Shown in pieces: positions 9,819-22,110 of a stretch of DNA of 64,000 nt; within the stretch, counting starts at the first letter, position 1; every line of letters begins with the position of its first letter. The notes under the pieces were generated by a model. The model worked only from the letters and a program-made list of their open reading frames with translations. It did no database searches and was not told the DNA's origin. The DNA lies in NCBI RefSeq assembly GCF_014805625.2, contig NW_023998464.1, forward strand, positions 6,035,709-6,099,708, in the 5' to 3' direction. The position numbers and the translations under genes are program-made. Source of the DNA: Glossina fuscipes. Lineage: Eukaryota; Arthropoda; Insecta; Diptera; Glossinidae.

Positions 9819-11321
9819 TCCGCCATCGGATACAAAATTCCTTTCCCGCTGCGCTTGACTAAGTTGGTCATAAAAAATCAAAAGTTGGTAAAGTTTTCTT
9901 TGGGTCTTCTTCTATATTGATAAGTATTATATTAGGTTGATTAAACATAAAACGTGTCTACTATCTGACAAGTTATAGTGTTATTTTGCTGTTTATATGA
10001 ATAATTTGATCTTCACTTTCTTCAAGCTAAAAAATTGTCTCATATATGCAACTATCGGAACGCCGTTCCGAGCGTCGAACATAATTGCACAATTTTCCTT
10101 ATTTAATAAGCACAAAGAAGAGGAAACTGAATATACCGGGAAAAGTGGTAAAATTTAAATTGAAAATTAGTGAGGAAGACAGAATCGCAGGGTACGCTTA
10201 GAAGATTTCTAAATTGAAGGTGTCTGGATAATTATTTCCAAGTTGCACATTTAGCTGCAAATGTTTTTCGAGAATTTCACTTTTTGCAAAGCACATCCAC
10301 AGCGATCTGATAACATAAACCCGAATCCTCGTTTGATGCCGGACGAAATGTCATTAACTGAAACACTTAAGAAAAGCTTGCTATTTCAATAGGCTCGCGC
10401 AAAAAACCATTCAATGCAGCGAAGTGCAATGAAAGCTTCCAGCTTAGTTGATATATATTTTTTGTGTAGTGATATCTGTAAATTATGTACTCCACTTACT
10501 TGTTATCTATATTCGGAGAGTATCTACATAATAAAGCAAAGTTCGCGACGTTTGTAAATCAAAATTCAAACAACAAGTTCTTATATAAAGTCTCATATTT
10601 CTTTTTCAATTTCTCATATAAATCCTTTTAAATGAACATTTTTAAAGAAGAGTGCGGACTATATCGTGAATACATCAAAACTTGCAGGCGAAACTCAATT
10701 TTTGCGAGTCATGAAAGTCGCGTTTGCTCGGAAAATGGTGTAACGCCAACGTCTCTCCTGTTGATCAACTCTGGACATCCTACCTCAATTACTCACTTAA
10801 ATCGCGTTAGTTTTGGGCAATGCGGAAAAGAATTAGTCATCTGCCAAGAATGAAGCCATTCACGATGCGTAATTCCGTCCATTTCACAAACGGTGCAATG
10901 TGAACTCCCTTTCGCCACTTGTGGAGCTTCATATATCTCGGCCAAGTACCTTTTCTTCACATTACTGGCGTACGCGTCCTATCTCTCATCGCCACAATAG
11001 GTCTGTTCGAAAATAGCCCAATTTTGCTTCATTTCAGCAGCAATCTTATAAGACGAAATGGAGCGGTTTTCTCTAGCTTTTTAAAAATTTTCGGTGACGC
11101 TATTATGGGTTGATCGACATTAACTCGTCACATTTTTAGATTCGAGATTTCCATAATGAAGACGGGAAAACCCAAGTATCTTCGCATTTTTGAACATCAG
11201 AATATTTTCTCTAGCTTGCGAGATGTAATGTGATATCGTAAAATAAAGCGGGTTTTCACATCATTTCTAGTTCATTTTCAAAATTAATTTCCCTTTTGAA
11301 CGAATTAATAAACGTAACAGT
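9819..11321. other. Downstream of the gene; no further coding seen
   Basis: An ATTAAA at 9940-9945 could be a weak polyadenylation signal for the 8 kb gene. A 15-base palindrome, CGGAACG-C-CGTTCCG, lies at 10056-10070. A 73-codon ATG frame at 10632-10853 and a 64-codon frame at 10919-11113 have no recognisable content; neither is called. Confidence 0.4.
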
Positions 11322-11400
11322 CGTAGATGCTAATGCTTTGAGAGTTTAGCCTTAGAGTTTAGTTCTCTGGCTTAATAAATAATAATAAATAATAAGCATT
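11322..11400 (+). repeat. SINE-like 3' tail with AATAATAAATAA end
   Basis: GCTAATGCTTTGAGAGTTTAG, then CTTAGAGTTTAGTTCTCTGG, then an AAT-rich tail. It matches the block order of 22030-22110 (GCTATTGCTTTAAGAATTTA, CTTAGAACTTATTTCCCTGG, AATAATAATGATAA) with many substitutions. No tRNA-like head precedes it, so it is a 5'-truncated copy. Confidence 0.6.
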
Positions 11401-14400
11401 TCAATGCGCTAAGTGTGAGTTTGGTGGAATTGATCTTACTAACGATACGCTATTCTAAATCTTCCAGTCCATTAGGAGACGCCACCGACTTTTCTTTAGC
11501 ATATTATTGTATATTGTATATAATAAGCATTCTTTGTGGTTAGAAAGGTGTCCATATCTATGTCGAATTGAAATAGTTGAGAATTAAAGCTTTTAACAAA
11601 TAATATTCATCTTGAGGTTCAGAAGCAATGGTAGCAAGCATTATCGAATTAGACTCTAGCTGAGAGCAGAAACTGAATTAAGCAAAATAAACTTTTAAAA
11701 ACTCCAGCATTTAAAAATAGATGTGAATGTAACTAAATTTTAAATAACACCCAGTTACTCGCTCCTCTTTGTATTAAGCAAACAGGTCGCATGTATGTAC
11801 ATAAAGCATGAAAAAATTACACACAAGAAACACCTGTAATACCTCAAGCGACAGTCAATTCAGCGGATGTAGCACCTTGTGTTGCGTTACCATTAAACTA
11901 AAGCTCAACTTGCTTTACTCCTCTTTTTCTCTTTTGCTCTCCCTTTTTCTTTACTGCACTTGCAGTGTTAAACACGTCCAAGCATAACAATCGTTGTTCA
12001 CGTTGTTTGAGTACGGTATGAAAAGGGTCTATTTTTACTTACAAAAAAAAAAAAAAAAAAAAAAAAAGTGCATTTCATTCATTTATTCATGGTTTCGCTT
12101 ATGCACTCGTTCATTCGTTCGTTTGTTACTTCACTCAGCATATTCCCACATTGGGACATGCGGTCGTTCATGTATTTTTAATTGAATGAATTCTGTTGAC
12201 CACAAAACTTGTACAACTGTTTATGTCAGTTAGCACACAAACGCTCACATCCACTATTGGATGAATAGCAACTTTTTAATATACTGTACATGTTGAAGTA
12301 ACAATAAGCTGGAAACTGAGCAGGTAGTTTAGTAGGTATTTTTACTACCGCTTGCAGTAAGATAAGAATCCTCCTTTGATATAATTATTGTTGCTGATGT
12401 TAATGTCGTTATACTTGCATCGTTTTATACCGGTTCTTTTCTTTTTTAGAAGAAGACTCGGGCGTGATATAAATTGTTTCGCAACGATTATTTGATTGCT
12501 ATTTGCAATGCGGAGAGTATATTAAATTTTTCATAGCATTGTAAAGTGTAGAAGGGCAATTCAAAGTGCATGAATCTTGATCGCGAATTGAACCGTTTTA
12601 TCGTCGAGCTTTTTTTTCGTCGACGATTCGAGAAGTTTCTTTCGGAACAATTCAATTGGTATTAGATTGATCGGTGGAATGTCCAAAGAGATCCATTTCC
12701 TCCTCCACCTGAACCAATACATCGATCTGCGCGCAATTACTAAAAATCTGGAAGAAAGCGATTCTACCCTCGTACAAATTTATTCCTTTAATAGATCATT
12801 ATGCGTACGTGTCGTATAATCTGTTTCGTCATGTTATGTGGCAAAAATTAGCACATAGCATAAAAGTAAGATACAAGCAGCATGGCTGCTGGGTATGCCA
12901 TGTGGAGTTGGCCATTTTGAGGTTAGTTAGGGGCTTAGCGGACTAGTCTCTGCCTTTGAAAGAAATCTTAATTTACAAAAAAAAAAAAACAGGAAATTTA
13001 ATCCATATTAGTTAAAAATAGTCTTCCAGTCCAGCATATTTGAATATATTAGGTAACTCTATTGAATAAATATATTGAACCTGCGCTGTCTGCGCTAAGA
13101 TTAAATAAAAACAATTGAATATGAAAGAAACAATCTGAACACGTAAAATTTGATCGGAAAGTTCTATCGAGACGAAAGGCTATCAAATTCGTATTGTACA
13201 CAAGCGTAAGAACGTTCATCAAACTGTTTGCGAACGAATTACAGAAGATCATCCTTGTTGGAAAATTAGTGAAGGTGACTATAGACAGTGTGTCGATAAG
13301 AATCGCAGAAGTAAGAATATTTTTGATTTTTCAAATAATAATAATTTTCAATAAAATGGATCCATAAAGACATCAATGTGTAGATATCGCAATATTCGAT
13401 ATAAGCTAAACATTTCTTGCTGTTCGTGTCTTTTTTTTCGTTTGCACATCTGTTTGATGGAAATAATGCAGAGATTCTCGTTTGCATTCCCATTTTTTTA
13501 CCTGCCTAGTATGTCTTATTATAATACCGAATATAATGTATAAATATAGTCGATTTTTACTCTTATAAAAACTGGTTGCTATCATTTGATGCCTATTAAT
13601 TATTTACAGGAAATGGTTGTTAGAAATTATATGTGAAAAAGTTTTAATGTAAATGATTCGCTTTAGAGCTCTTGCGCTCATAAACATCAATGAAATTATC
13701 AATGCAACTAGCAGATGGTTAACAAATACTGGATGATAATGTTAGGTTTATTTTACAAATAACAATTACAAGATTACAAGTTTATTTATTGTCTACGTAT
13801 AGCTGACTCTGTATGGTGTTTTTCTCCAACGTTGATTTATAAGACATAGGAACTTAAGCCCACGAAAGACGTGCTTGTTATATCAATTACATAATATACA
13901 TAGCTTTGAACCAACTTATGCAGGTCTCGCGTTATTTGTGAAAGGGATCATGAAAATCTAAACAGAAATTTACATCGACACACTTGTAGTGTTCAATAAC
14001 GAATAATGCAGCAGGATAATTGTTAAGTCCAAGAGTAAGCAAATTTTTTTAGAAGACTTTCTAATGGCCTGCAATCGAAAAAGTGGACCAATATCTTACA
14101 ATTATATCGGGTATTAACACGCAGTTGCTGTAATTAGAAGATATTAAATATAGTCATCAGACTTGTATAACATGCTTTCACCGAAAACTTTTTTTCCTAA
14201 GAAGGAACTAAACATAATTCATTCTGCCCAGCCTGCTCGTCCCTCCGCTGTTCACGTATTCGTTCTTCTAAGGTTAGCTTCTCTGCAACGAAGCAGCACA
14301 GTACAACACTACTTGGAATTATAGTCTTTGTCCTGTCGCGGAAATGAACGACACATCACATAGGTTTGACTGCTTGAGTATTATGATTTCTAGGATTGAC

Positions 14401-15300
14401 AGCAAATATTTTTCTAAAAGTCTAAAAGTAATAGACAAAAAAAGAAGAAGAAGAAGATCACATAATGATTACCAAGCAAATGAAATGAAAGGCAAACAGT
14501 AAAGTAGATGTCGATCGTGCACGAATCTTTAAACGTCTTACACGATAACATAGGAAGTAAGATTAAAGCCAAGTAGGAAGAAAAAAGAAAGTTTCATTTA
14601 AATTAGATATTTCCAGCGACCAAGGACATGAAGCACACAATAAGCTAAGCACGTTGCATTGTGAATGCGAAAAGGCCTCATATGGGGAGAGTTGTTTTTT
14701 CCTTTGCAACGTTCTCAAGAGACTTTCTTGCACGTTTTCATGGACCATCACTTTGAGCTTGTGACAGAGGAGTTCAGCGCTCCATTAGGCTAACGGAAAT
14801 TTAGGCTTCGTCTGAAACACAACATTTTACAAAGAAACAAAAGATCTATTAACGGTGGAAGGAGCAAAATATGTACAAAAATGCGAAGCAACCAACGAGC
14901 AAAGTTTAGTGAAATGCACTTCATACATAGCACTCGGTAGCGTATTTGACCGCTTTCCAAATGTGTGCAAATCGGATGTGTTTCATTTCTTCAAGTCCTT
15001 GGCCACATTAATGCCAATAATAAAATGAACAAAAATTTAACATTCCCACTCGCATTACAAAGTACATAAATAAGAGAAGTAAAAGTTTTATGGTTTAGCT
15101 GCGGTTACGGTATTTCCCATGTTTACTTCGATATATATAAAAAAAAAATGAAGCAGATTCTCGAAAGTCAGTGTTGTTGCACTCTGAGTGTCTATTTCTA
15201 GCAATTATACTAATTCCTATTTTATTAATATCCTATACATATATTATATCTATATGTGTTATACTAATTCCTAGAAGAAATCCTTAAGGAAAGTGTGACA
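11401..15300. other. Gene-free stretch with poly(A) and a hairpin
   Basis: Contains a pure A25 run at 12043-12067, just before a CATTTCATTCATTTATTCAT patch. A perfect 8-bp inverted repeat, ATCGTCGA (12600-12607) and TCGACGAT (12620-12627), spans a T-rich 12-nt loop. Purine triplets (AAG)n occur near 14440-14456. ORFs of 62-75 codons (13049-13252, 13266-13493, 14563-14751, all minus) show nothing recognisable. Confidence 0.5.
12043..12067. repeat. A25 homopolymer
   Basis: Pure run of 25 A. It could be the poly(A) end of a decayed retroposon, but the upstream sequence matches no LINE in this window. Confidence 0.95.
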
Positions 15301-15334
15301 ATTATTTTTCATTTTATACGGATCCTACAGGAGA

Positions 15335-15950
15335 GATGAACCGTACAAGGAATCCAAAGTAAAGAGATCGGGATTCAAAGCCTGGGTGAGAGGCTGTCAA
15401 GGTGGTCAGGTATCGAAATTTGAGGTGTATCACAAACATCCAAATATTAAGAATCAATATGGTGTAATTGGCAGTACGAGGCTGCGAAAAAATGGAATTT
15501 AATTTATGGGCGATGCAGATATGTCCGATCGTAAGATAAAATAATACCCTAACTCTGCAAAAGTGAAAAATTTTACTTTTTAATTCTTGAAACGTATCTA
15601 TTGCTAACCCATGAATTCCTTTCACTCGGCAAGACATTAAAATGCCTCTTCTGGAGTTTAAAGCGTCAATAGGTATCATTATGACAAATGAGCAAGCCAA
15701 GAGACGAGGTAGACCTGCATATCTACGTGAACAGCCATTTAAAAAATCGAAAAGCTGCACTAAATTTGATCCTGAAATCAGACTGGATGATACAGAACAT
15801 TATCTCAAACAAAAGACTGCAACATCCCCCTACATGTCACGGCAAAAATCGTGTAAGACGAATACATGCGATGAGATCCGAGAAGACGAAATTTCTGAGA
15901 AATGTGAAGAAGCGGTATACTCAAAGTGTATGAACTCATTCCACTCATAA
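15335..15950 (+). mobile_element. piggyBac-family transposase relic (C-terminal part, internally deleted)
   Basis: Two plus-strand segments match the DDE_Tnp_1_7 (piggyBac) layout. 15335-15500 reads DEPYKESKVKRSGFKAWVRG and on to VSKFEVYHKHP, the Gly-rich strand region that precedes the catalytic core's last Asp block in the family; it stops at TAA near 15500. 15642-15950 (102 codons from ATG) reads MPLLEFKASIG, then KRRGRP, then IRLDDTEHY, then a Cys/His tail (CKTNTC, EKCEEAVYSKC, FH), matching the family's PLLxFR...KRGRP linker and C-terminal Cys-rich domain. Only ~140 bases separate segments normally much further apart, so the intervening core including the last catalytic Asp is deleted. 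The N-terminal half is absent. Terminal repeats were not found. Confidence 0.75.
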
Positions 15951-18900
15951 AGTATCACGAATGCCCACTGACCGATCGGTTTTTTTTTTTGTGAATTTTC
16001 ATTGTTTATTCTACTTTTTTGTCTTTTGTACTTCTTTCAATTTAAAATGAATAAATCTTTTTTGCGATAAGAAAACCGTCCCTGAAGAAGGTAACTTAAT
16101 TTCTGCTTTTTTACAGCTAAGTGAAGAGAACCTATATTTTCAACAAAATAAGTTATTCAGGAAGGAAGCCATAATTCGTCAGGAATTTGAAGGGTTTTAC
16201 TGCACCCTTTGATAGTACAAAAAAACCCACTACTTACTAATTGTAAGTTAAAAAAAATATACAAATTCATTACAGTAGTAGTCAACTAACTGTTTTGCAT
16301 GCTTGCATGCAAGAGGTATTCTACCTTTAAGTTAATTCAATTAAAGGATTTCTTATTAACTATGATTGACATTTTAAACACGTTTCTGCTTACGTAGTTT
16401 TTATTTAAAATCTCTTTACCATATTTTACAATTAACTTTTTGTATTTAATAGAAATTATTAATACCCGTAAATAAGAATATTTTTTTATAAAAAACGAAA
16501 AGCAGTTAAAAGTGTTTCTGAAGTCCGTCGTTGAACATATGTTTGACTTCAAAAGTCTTAAGAGATGACAATAAACTCCTTGCCACTAACCTACACTCGT
16601 TTAAATTAATTTGTTGACTGTGGGGTGTGGGCTGCGTGGAGTGTTTCTCCTTCACTTATTTTCTTAATAAGTAAATATTCATTTTAATCTATCTATTTCT
16701 AAAATGATATAAAATATTTGGACTGAATGCACATTCCTAGGAAAATTGAGACTTCATATCGTATGACGATCTAATTTTTAATATTTCACCGTGAAAATTC
16801 ATCCACAATTTCACATAGAAATTGAACCAACTAAATTTGAATTACGTCAGACCAATTTCTTTGGATCTCTCAAAGTTCTCTCAAAGTTCTCTCCCCGTAC
16901 CACTTTTATCTGCCCTTTGTACCTCGTAATGCATCGAATGTTCGCCAAGCAACCCAACTCAGTCGCGCTATGCTTTAAATTAAACAGAGTTTGGTGTTCC
17001 TTCGGGCAGGGACCTATCTCTTTTCAACACCCTAAAAGCTACCTGGTATCCTCTCCAAGGGAATCAATCGTATTGATGCCGACTGTTTGCATGTGAAAAA
17101 CCTGCCTTTTCCACTTGTTAAAATTATTTAAATGGCAGTGTAAACGACCGATGGGACTCATAGGACTGATAAACTGATTTCACTAGTCCCATTAATAAAG
17201 AGTATGTATGATATCGAGGCATATCTTTAACCTTTGCGTAAGCATGTTAAGCCTGCCATGTCTTTTTCCTTAACAAGCAGAGACATATAGTTGCACGAAA
17301 TGAATACAAGAAGAATGTGTTAATTTCTACGCTTTAAAATCAAGAAAGCAAAAGCTCTCTCGTACAATTTAAAAAAAAAAAAACAAATTTAACAGTATAA
17401 ATGAAAGGAATTAAATTTTCTTTGCTCTCAGTTAAGTTCAAATTGTTCAAATGCTTTAAATCAAATTAGAGAAGCTGCTTACACACAATGCTATCATCTT
17501 CTTCTTTTTCGTTATATTATCGACTATCCCTCCCCTTGGATATTGTTGCGAAGGAGAATTACAAAGGTTCAATTAGGTTTCATTAGTGCAACTAAGGTCT
17601 TTCCTTGTGAGTTAACACTGTGATTTCCTAAAAGCAAACCGATTCCGATTTTGATTTACTATTTCCTGATTAAAAGTTGCGGTTAAGATTAACATGCACA
17701 CTTACGCCTATATATCTAGGTACATACATGAACACACGGATAATTTCATTGTTAAGTAAACGTAGATGTAAATGTGCGTTTTGAACTTTGAGGTAAAATT
17801 TCTGACATTGACAGGAAACTTGAGTTTCGGTTTCGAAAAGTTTTGTTAGCATTTGATTTGTTATACGCTCTTCTTTACTTTTTTTCGTTCATTTCTTTTC
17901 AAAATAATTTCTTATTAATTTGAGTATATTTCATGATGAAAGGAAATACTCGAAAGTAATTTAAGTCGTAAAAGTCATGGACTACTTAAAATTTTATTGT
18001 CTTTCTTGAACATATAAACATGTGCCCCTACCCAGAGATATGCGTGTATAAGTCTATCTATAAGTGTATATGAAGCCTATAAGAGATAGTCCTCACGTTT
18101 TCATAAAAGCAAGAATAAAAAAAAAAAGTACATGAGCTGAAATTTAAAACCGGCTTTGAATGACTTGCACTTCACATATACAGCTTTTATTCGAGAGTTT
18201 TGGGCAACCACATATAGACATACGTATAAAACTCTTTTACTTCAAACATGACATGCCGTATCTTGAAATTCAAACTATACTAACTAAGCTGTATATATTC
18301 GTTCTCCTTCTTCTTCTTCTGCTATTTTCTATTCTCATCACTACAAAGTGACGAGTATATTAATTTCATCTGTATATCGGTAATATGCAGAAATAATAAA
18401 GATTCTTAAATACTTAGATAGATAGATCCTTGAATGAATTTAATCATATATGTGGATCTGGTGTAATCGCTGCAGCAAATATTAAAAACACCAACATTCT
18501 CGCGAAAAAATGAAATTGACCCCGTACCAGAGTTATAGCCAGTGTTTACCTAAATTTCAAGCAGTTAATTAGAATTCGGCCTCTTGGGCAAAGCATCTCT
18601 CAGAGGTATGTTTAAGTTTTGAATTATCTGGGGTTTGAAATTTTAGGAACTTGTCGAGAACTTTTTAAAAAACTGGGAGCTCAATAATAGACACAATGTT
18701 ACGTAATGCTAATCAGTCTTTAATAAAAGAGCGAATGCGAATAGTACTCTAAGGATTTGGATTATTTCGGTCATCAAATTTTAATAGAACCCTAATAATT
18801 CTAATAGAGCCTAATAATAGACACGTAACATCACCTGATCTTAAGTGTTCTATGATCCAAGTGTATACCAGTCATGAACGTTTTAAGTTTGATCTTATAA

Positions 18901-19339
18901 AGACTTAATATTTGACAAAATGGCTAATTGACATGACGTAATTTAATAAAAAGCGCTGAATTTTCTTCCTGCGTATGCCCTTTCGGAATATGGAAACACG
19001 GTTAACGCCAAGCCGACTACAACTTTACTTCTTGCTTCTCTTAAGAGAAAAAAAAAACACATCTCTATATATATTCATGTTATACTTAAGAACACTTGTC
19101 GTGTTCTTTCATAAATAAGATTAATATCATGATATGTACACACGCACGCACGTTTCTGTTATTTATAAAAAGAAGTATATATCTAACGTTTGCGTAAGGT
19201 GACCAGCCGGTTCTGAACTAAGGTCTCAATGTTTGAAGTGAACCCGTAAAATCATCACAGCAGAGATCATCCTCTCTTTTAATACTTTACATCACTTCGC
19301 CTGATACAATTCTTCATTTCTTTTCGCGGTGAGGTACCA
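15951..19339. other. Gene-free stretch
   Basis: No domain found. TTGCATGCTTGCATGCAA at 16295-16312 contains two TGCATG motifs. A 101-codon frame at 16791-17096 (plus) and shorter frames have no recognisable content. A small local duplication, CTCTCAAAGTT, lies at about 16866-16888. A CTT-rich run occurs at 18305-18320. Confidence 0.45.
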
Positions 19340-19830
19340 AAAATCATAAAATGCTTCATGTAAAGGCATATTTTTTATATGGAAGCCATTGCATAGGAGG
19401 AAATCCATAACATCAATTATCGTGATCCAAATTTCGTAAAATTATTATTCCTGTCAACCGTGCTGTTATCTTCACCTATTTTAGTCATAAAATAAAGACT
19501 CAAGATTAAATCTGGTTGCCATGTAAGGACTTACCGTTTGCAAGGACCCCTATAAGGAGTGGGCACTAAATAATTGACCTATTTCAAATTTGCTATCCCT
19601 AGCTTTTATGGTAAATTACTGTCGTGGATCAACTTTTATCATAAAATATTAAAAATACGAAGCTTTTGCCATATAGAGGCATGCTTTGCATGGAGCCGCT
19701 ATTCAATAAATTGGGCCATTTAATCCAAAATTTTTCGCATCAATGTAGTGTGCAGAGATACTACTACTCAGCCATTCTTGTCGCGAAATTTCCAAAATTT
19801 TCAAACTGTTTTTATGTAACCATTTTTTTT
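19340..19830. repeat. Degenerate ~150-bp tandem array, about three to four units
   Basis: The block 'CCATGTAAAGGCAT...GGAAGCC...CCAT/ACT...' recurs with starts near 19354 (TTCATGTAAAGGCATA), 19516 (TTGCCATGTAAGGAC) and 19666 (TTGCCATATAGAGGCATG), 162 and 150 bases apart. Each is followed by a GGA(A/C)GCC or GGACCCC block and then a TCATAAAAT(A/AT) segment. A fourth unit may end in the T16 run near 19825. By-eye alignment only; identity is modest. Confidence 0.5.
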
Positions 19831-19839
19831 TTTTTTTTA

Positions 19840-20250
19840 ATTTAAGGCGTTACACGGAGAAAAGGCGTAAAAGGAGTCCAATGCAATTCGTTTTCAATAG
19901 CCTTTGTTCGTGGCCCCAAAAGGTAAACATATAACAGTTACCGACGCGGTAACCAGTTGGCTGCGGCTTCTTTTTCTCGCCTCATTTCTTCCTGATAGTT
20001 ATAGCCCTAAAGGTATAGAAGATATCGCCTAAATAATTGCTGAATACTCGGTGACATTATGAAGGAAACATCTTAGTGTACTGAATTTCATCAACATATC
20101 TTAAAAATTGCGGCCCGTAATTTGAACATGAATCTACATGTGCAGACATCAGAGAGACACACGGACAGATATGTTTGAACCGATTTAGAAAATAATTTTG
20201 CGTCGATCAAAAGGTAGGTCTTCCTCAATTCTTTCTAGGCGTTACGTTAT
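19840..20250 (+). repeat. Dispersed fly-type repeat, module next to the tandem array
   Basis: 19848-19915 (GCGTTACACGGAGAAAAGG through TGCAATTCGTTTTCAATAG) has a relative at 34712-34775. 20156-20235 carries ACACGGACAGATATG, then an ACCGATTTAGA block, then a TTCTAGGCGTTACG end, in the same order as 29555-29650 (GGACAGATAGG, CTTAGCTGATG, TTCTGGATGTTGCAAA). This pattern is widespread in fly genomes in my recollection; I cannot give its library name. Confidence 0.5.
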
Positions 20251-21954
20251 TTACACAAAATTATCTACAAAATGTATCTTACGTCACAAGCGATGTAGGG
20301 TGTAAAAAGAATTTTAGTTACCATAATCGCCGTAGACTGCATTTTGTAGAATTTTTAAGTTTGGTCACCTTCCATAGAAGCCCTTTATACGAACGTAGGA
20401 AAAAACGAAAAATGGTTCGTTTTTGTATATATAAGCAAATTAATTAAAGGGCATTTAAAGTGGTTTCTAAATATAAAAAAATAAAGCGAAGAAAATTTTA
20501 TGGCCTTCGATTAGTTAATGTTTGTTGTGCTCTTTATCGGACGAATCAATTTAGAAAGGAAAATAGGCTGAGTTGCAATGCGCAGTAAAAAGTGCACTTT
20601 CTATTAAAAATTAAACTTTCACGCTCTTAAGGTACACCACTTGTAATGCAGGATATATGATAGTATATTATATATTATATATATATGTATGTATTATATA
20701 TTATATATATATGTATACGGATGTATGGTTGTACGTAAAGTAGAGCCAGTCTTTGTCGTACTGATTCATGCAAGGTCGTTTTCTTTGTCAACTAAAACCT
20801 GCTAGTTTGGAGCTGGAAAATTTCGATATATTATGACGAAATTTCATAAACTAATGTATTATGGCCCGAAAAGGAATGTTGGATGGATTTTTATGACTCG
20901 TTATTTTGAAACGGACGTTGTACGAAAGAATATGCTCACGAAATGTGTGTCGACATATTAAATTGACATAACGAATTTGAACCGGATACGTTAACCTTGT
21001 GAACTATAAGCTGTTATATGGTAAAAAGTTCTAATTACTAAAATTTTACAATGATAACTGCTTCATAATAGTAGTTTAGCCTACATATTAATTATTTTAA
21101 ATTTGGACTATATGGGTATATTGTGTGGAGCCCATCTCATATGAAGGAGAAATTTTTAGTATTGCCACAAAGTCCAATTTCTAGTATCTTACGATGAAAA
21201 CAAGTGAAGAATAGATAGATCTTTGATAAGACAATTAATTTGATCAACCTTCGATGAAGCTCTAAATACGAGCTCCATCCCATATTTGCCATTAAGAGTA
21301 AATCACGGAAATAAGGTATAAGTTCTTGTATTTTACCAGAAAAATAAAGAATGAAAAACTGTACGAACCAATAATAAATTGCGTAAGCTACTTATGATCG
21401 ACTTTGCCTGCTTGTAATATTTCTGTCTGTCTTTACCCCGATTTAGCGGATACCTGCGCTGCAAAGTTAAAAAATTGCAGTTTCCTTAAGCGTTAACACC
21501 ACTGTAACATCCTAAAAGAAAGAATTTCTTTCAGATGGGTGAAAAATAATAGAATAATTATTTCTCAGGGGGAGCAATCTTCAACGATCTGGGCCACAAG
21601 CCATTTTCTGGACAATGTTCTTTTAAATATATATTTTAAAAAAGAAAATTCAAGAAAAGAAATGCAGATTGACGGGCTTATGCTATTTGCATTTCAACGA
21701 AAAAATTTTCCCAGATAATGAATTTATTCACGTATTCGTGTGACGTTTGTTTTGTTTTTAAAATGTACTCAAAAACGTGAAAGATGTTAGAAGAAAAGAT
21801 ATATAAACGATTAGGCTAAATAGCTTTATTTATTTTTACGTTCAGACACACCATACGAGAAATTCTTATTACATAATTCAGCTTTCACTCACACGCATAT
21901 TAAAATTTCTTCAGCGAACTTCTTTGTGTGTTCATTATTTAATACAAACACTAC
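20251..21954. other. Gene-free AT-rich stretch with a TA-rich duplication
   Basis: At 20659-20715 a GTATTATATATTATATATAT segment is present twice in tandem, each followed by ATGTAT. No coding frame above 60 codons is found here. Confidence 0.5.
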
Positions 21955-22110
21955 TGCAATAGCTGCAGGCTCGTGCAATTTTTTCTGCAATCGTGGGTTT
22001 AAATCTCAAGCGCAGTAGGGCTTTCAATAAGCTATTGCTTTAAGAATTTAGTCTTAGAACTTATTTCCCTGGCTAAATCAACTAATAATAATGATAATAT
22101 TAATGATAAA
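21955..22110 (+). mobile_element. tRNA-derived SINE with (AAT)n tail
   Basis: GGGTTTAAATCTC at 21995-22007 fits an RNA polymerase III B box (GGTTCRANNCC) with one change, and TAGCTGCAGG at 21960-21969 is a weak A box. Downstream is the body shared with 1895-1992 and 11322-11400, ending in AATAATAATGATAATATTAA. The order head, body, AT-rich tail is that of a tRNA-derived SINE. No target duplication was identified. The sequence is too diverged to name the source tRNA. Confidence 0.55.

Noticed and set aside
15365..15400. tRNA-like B box on the minus strand (GGCTTTGAATCCC)
   Set aside because: No A box at the right distance, and the sequence is explained by the piggyBac coding frame on the plus strand.
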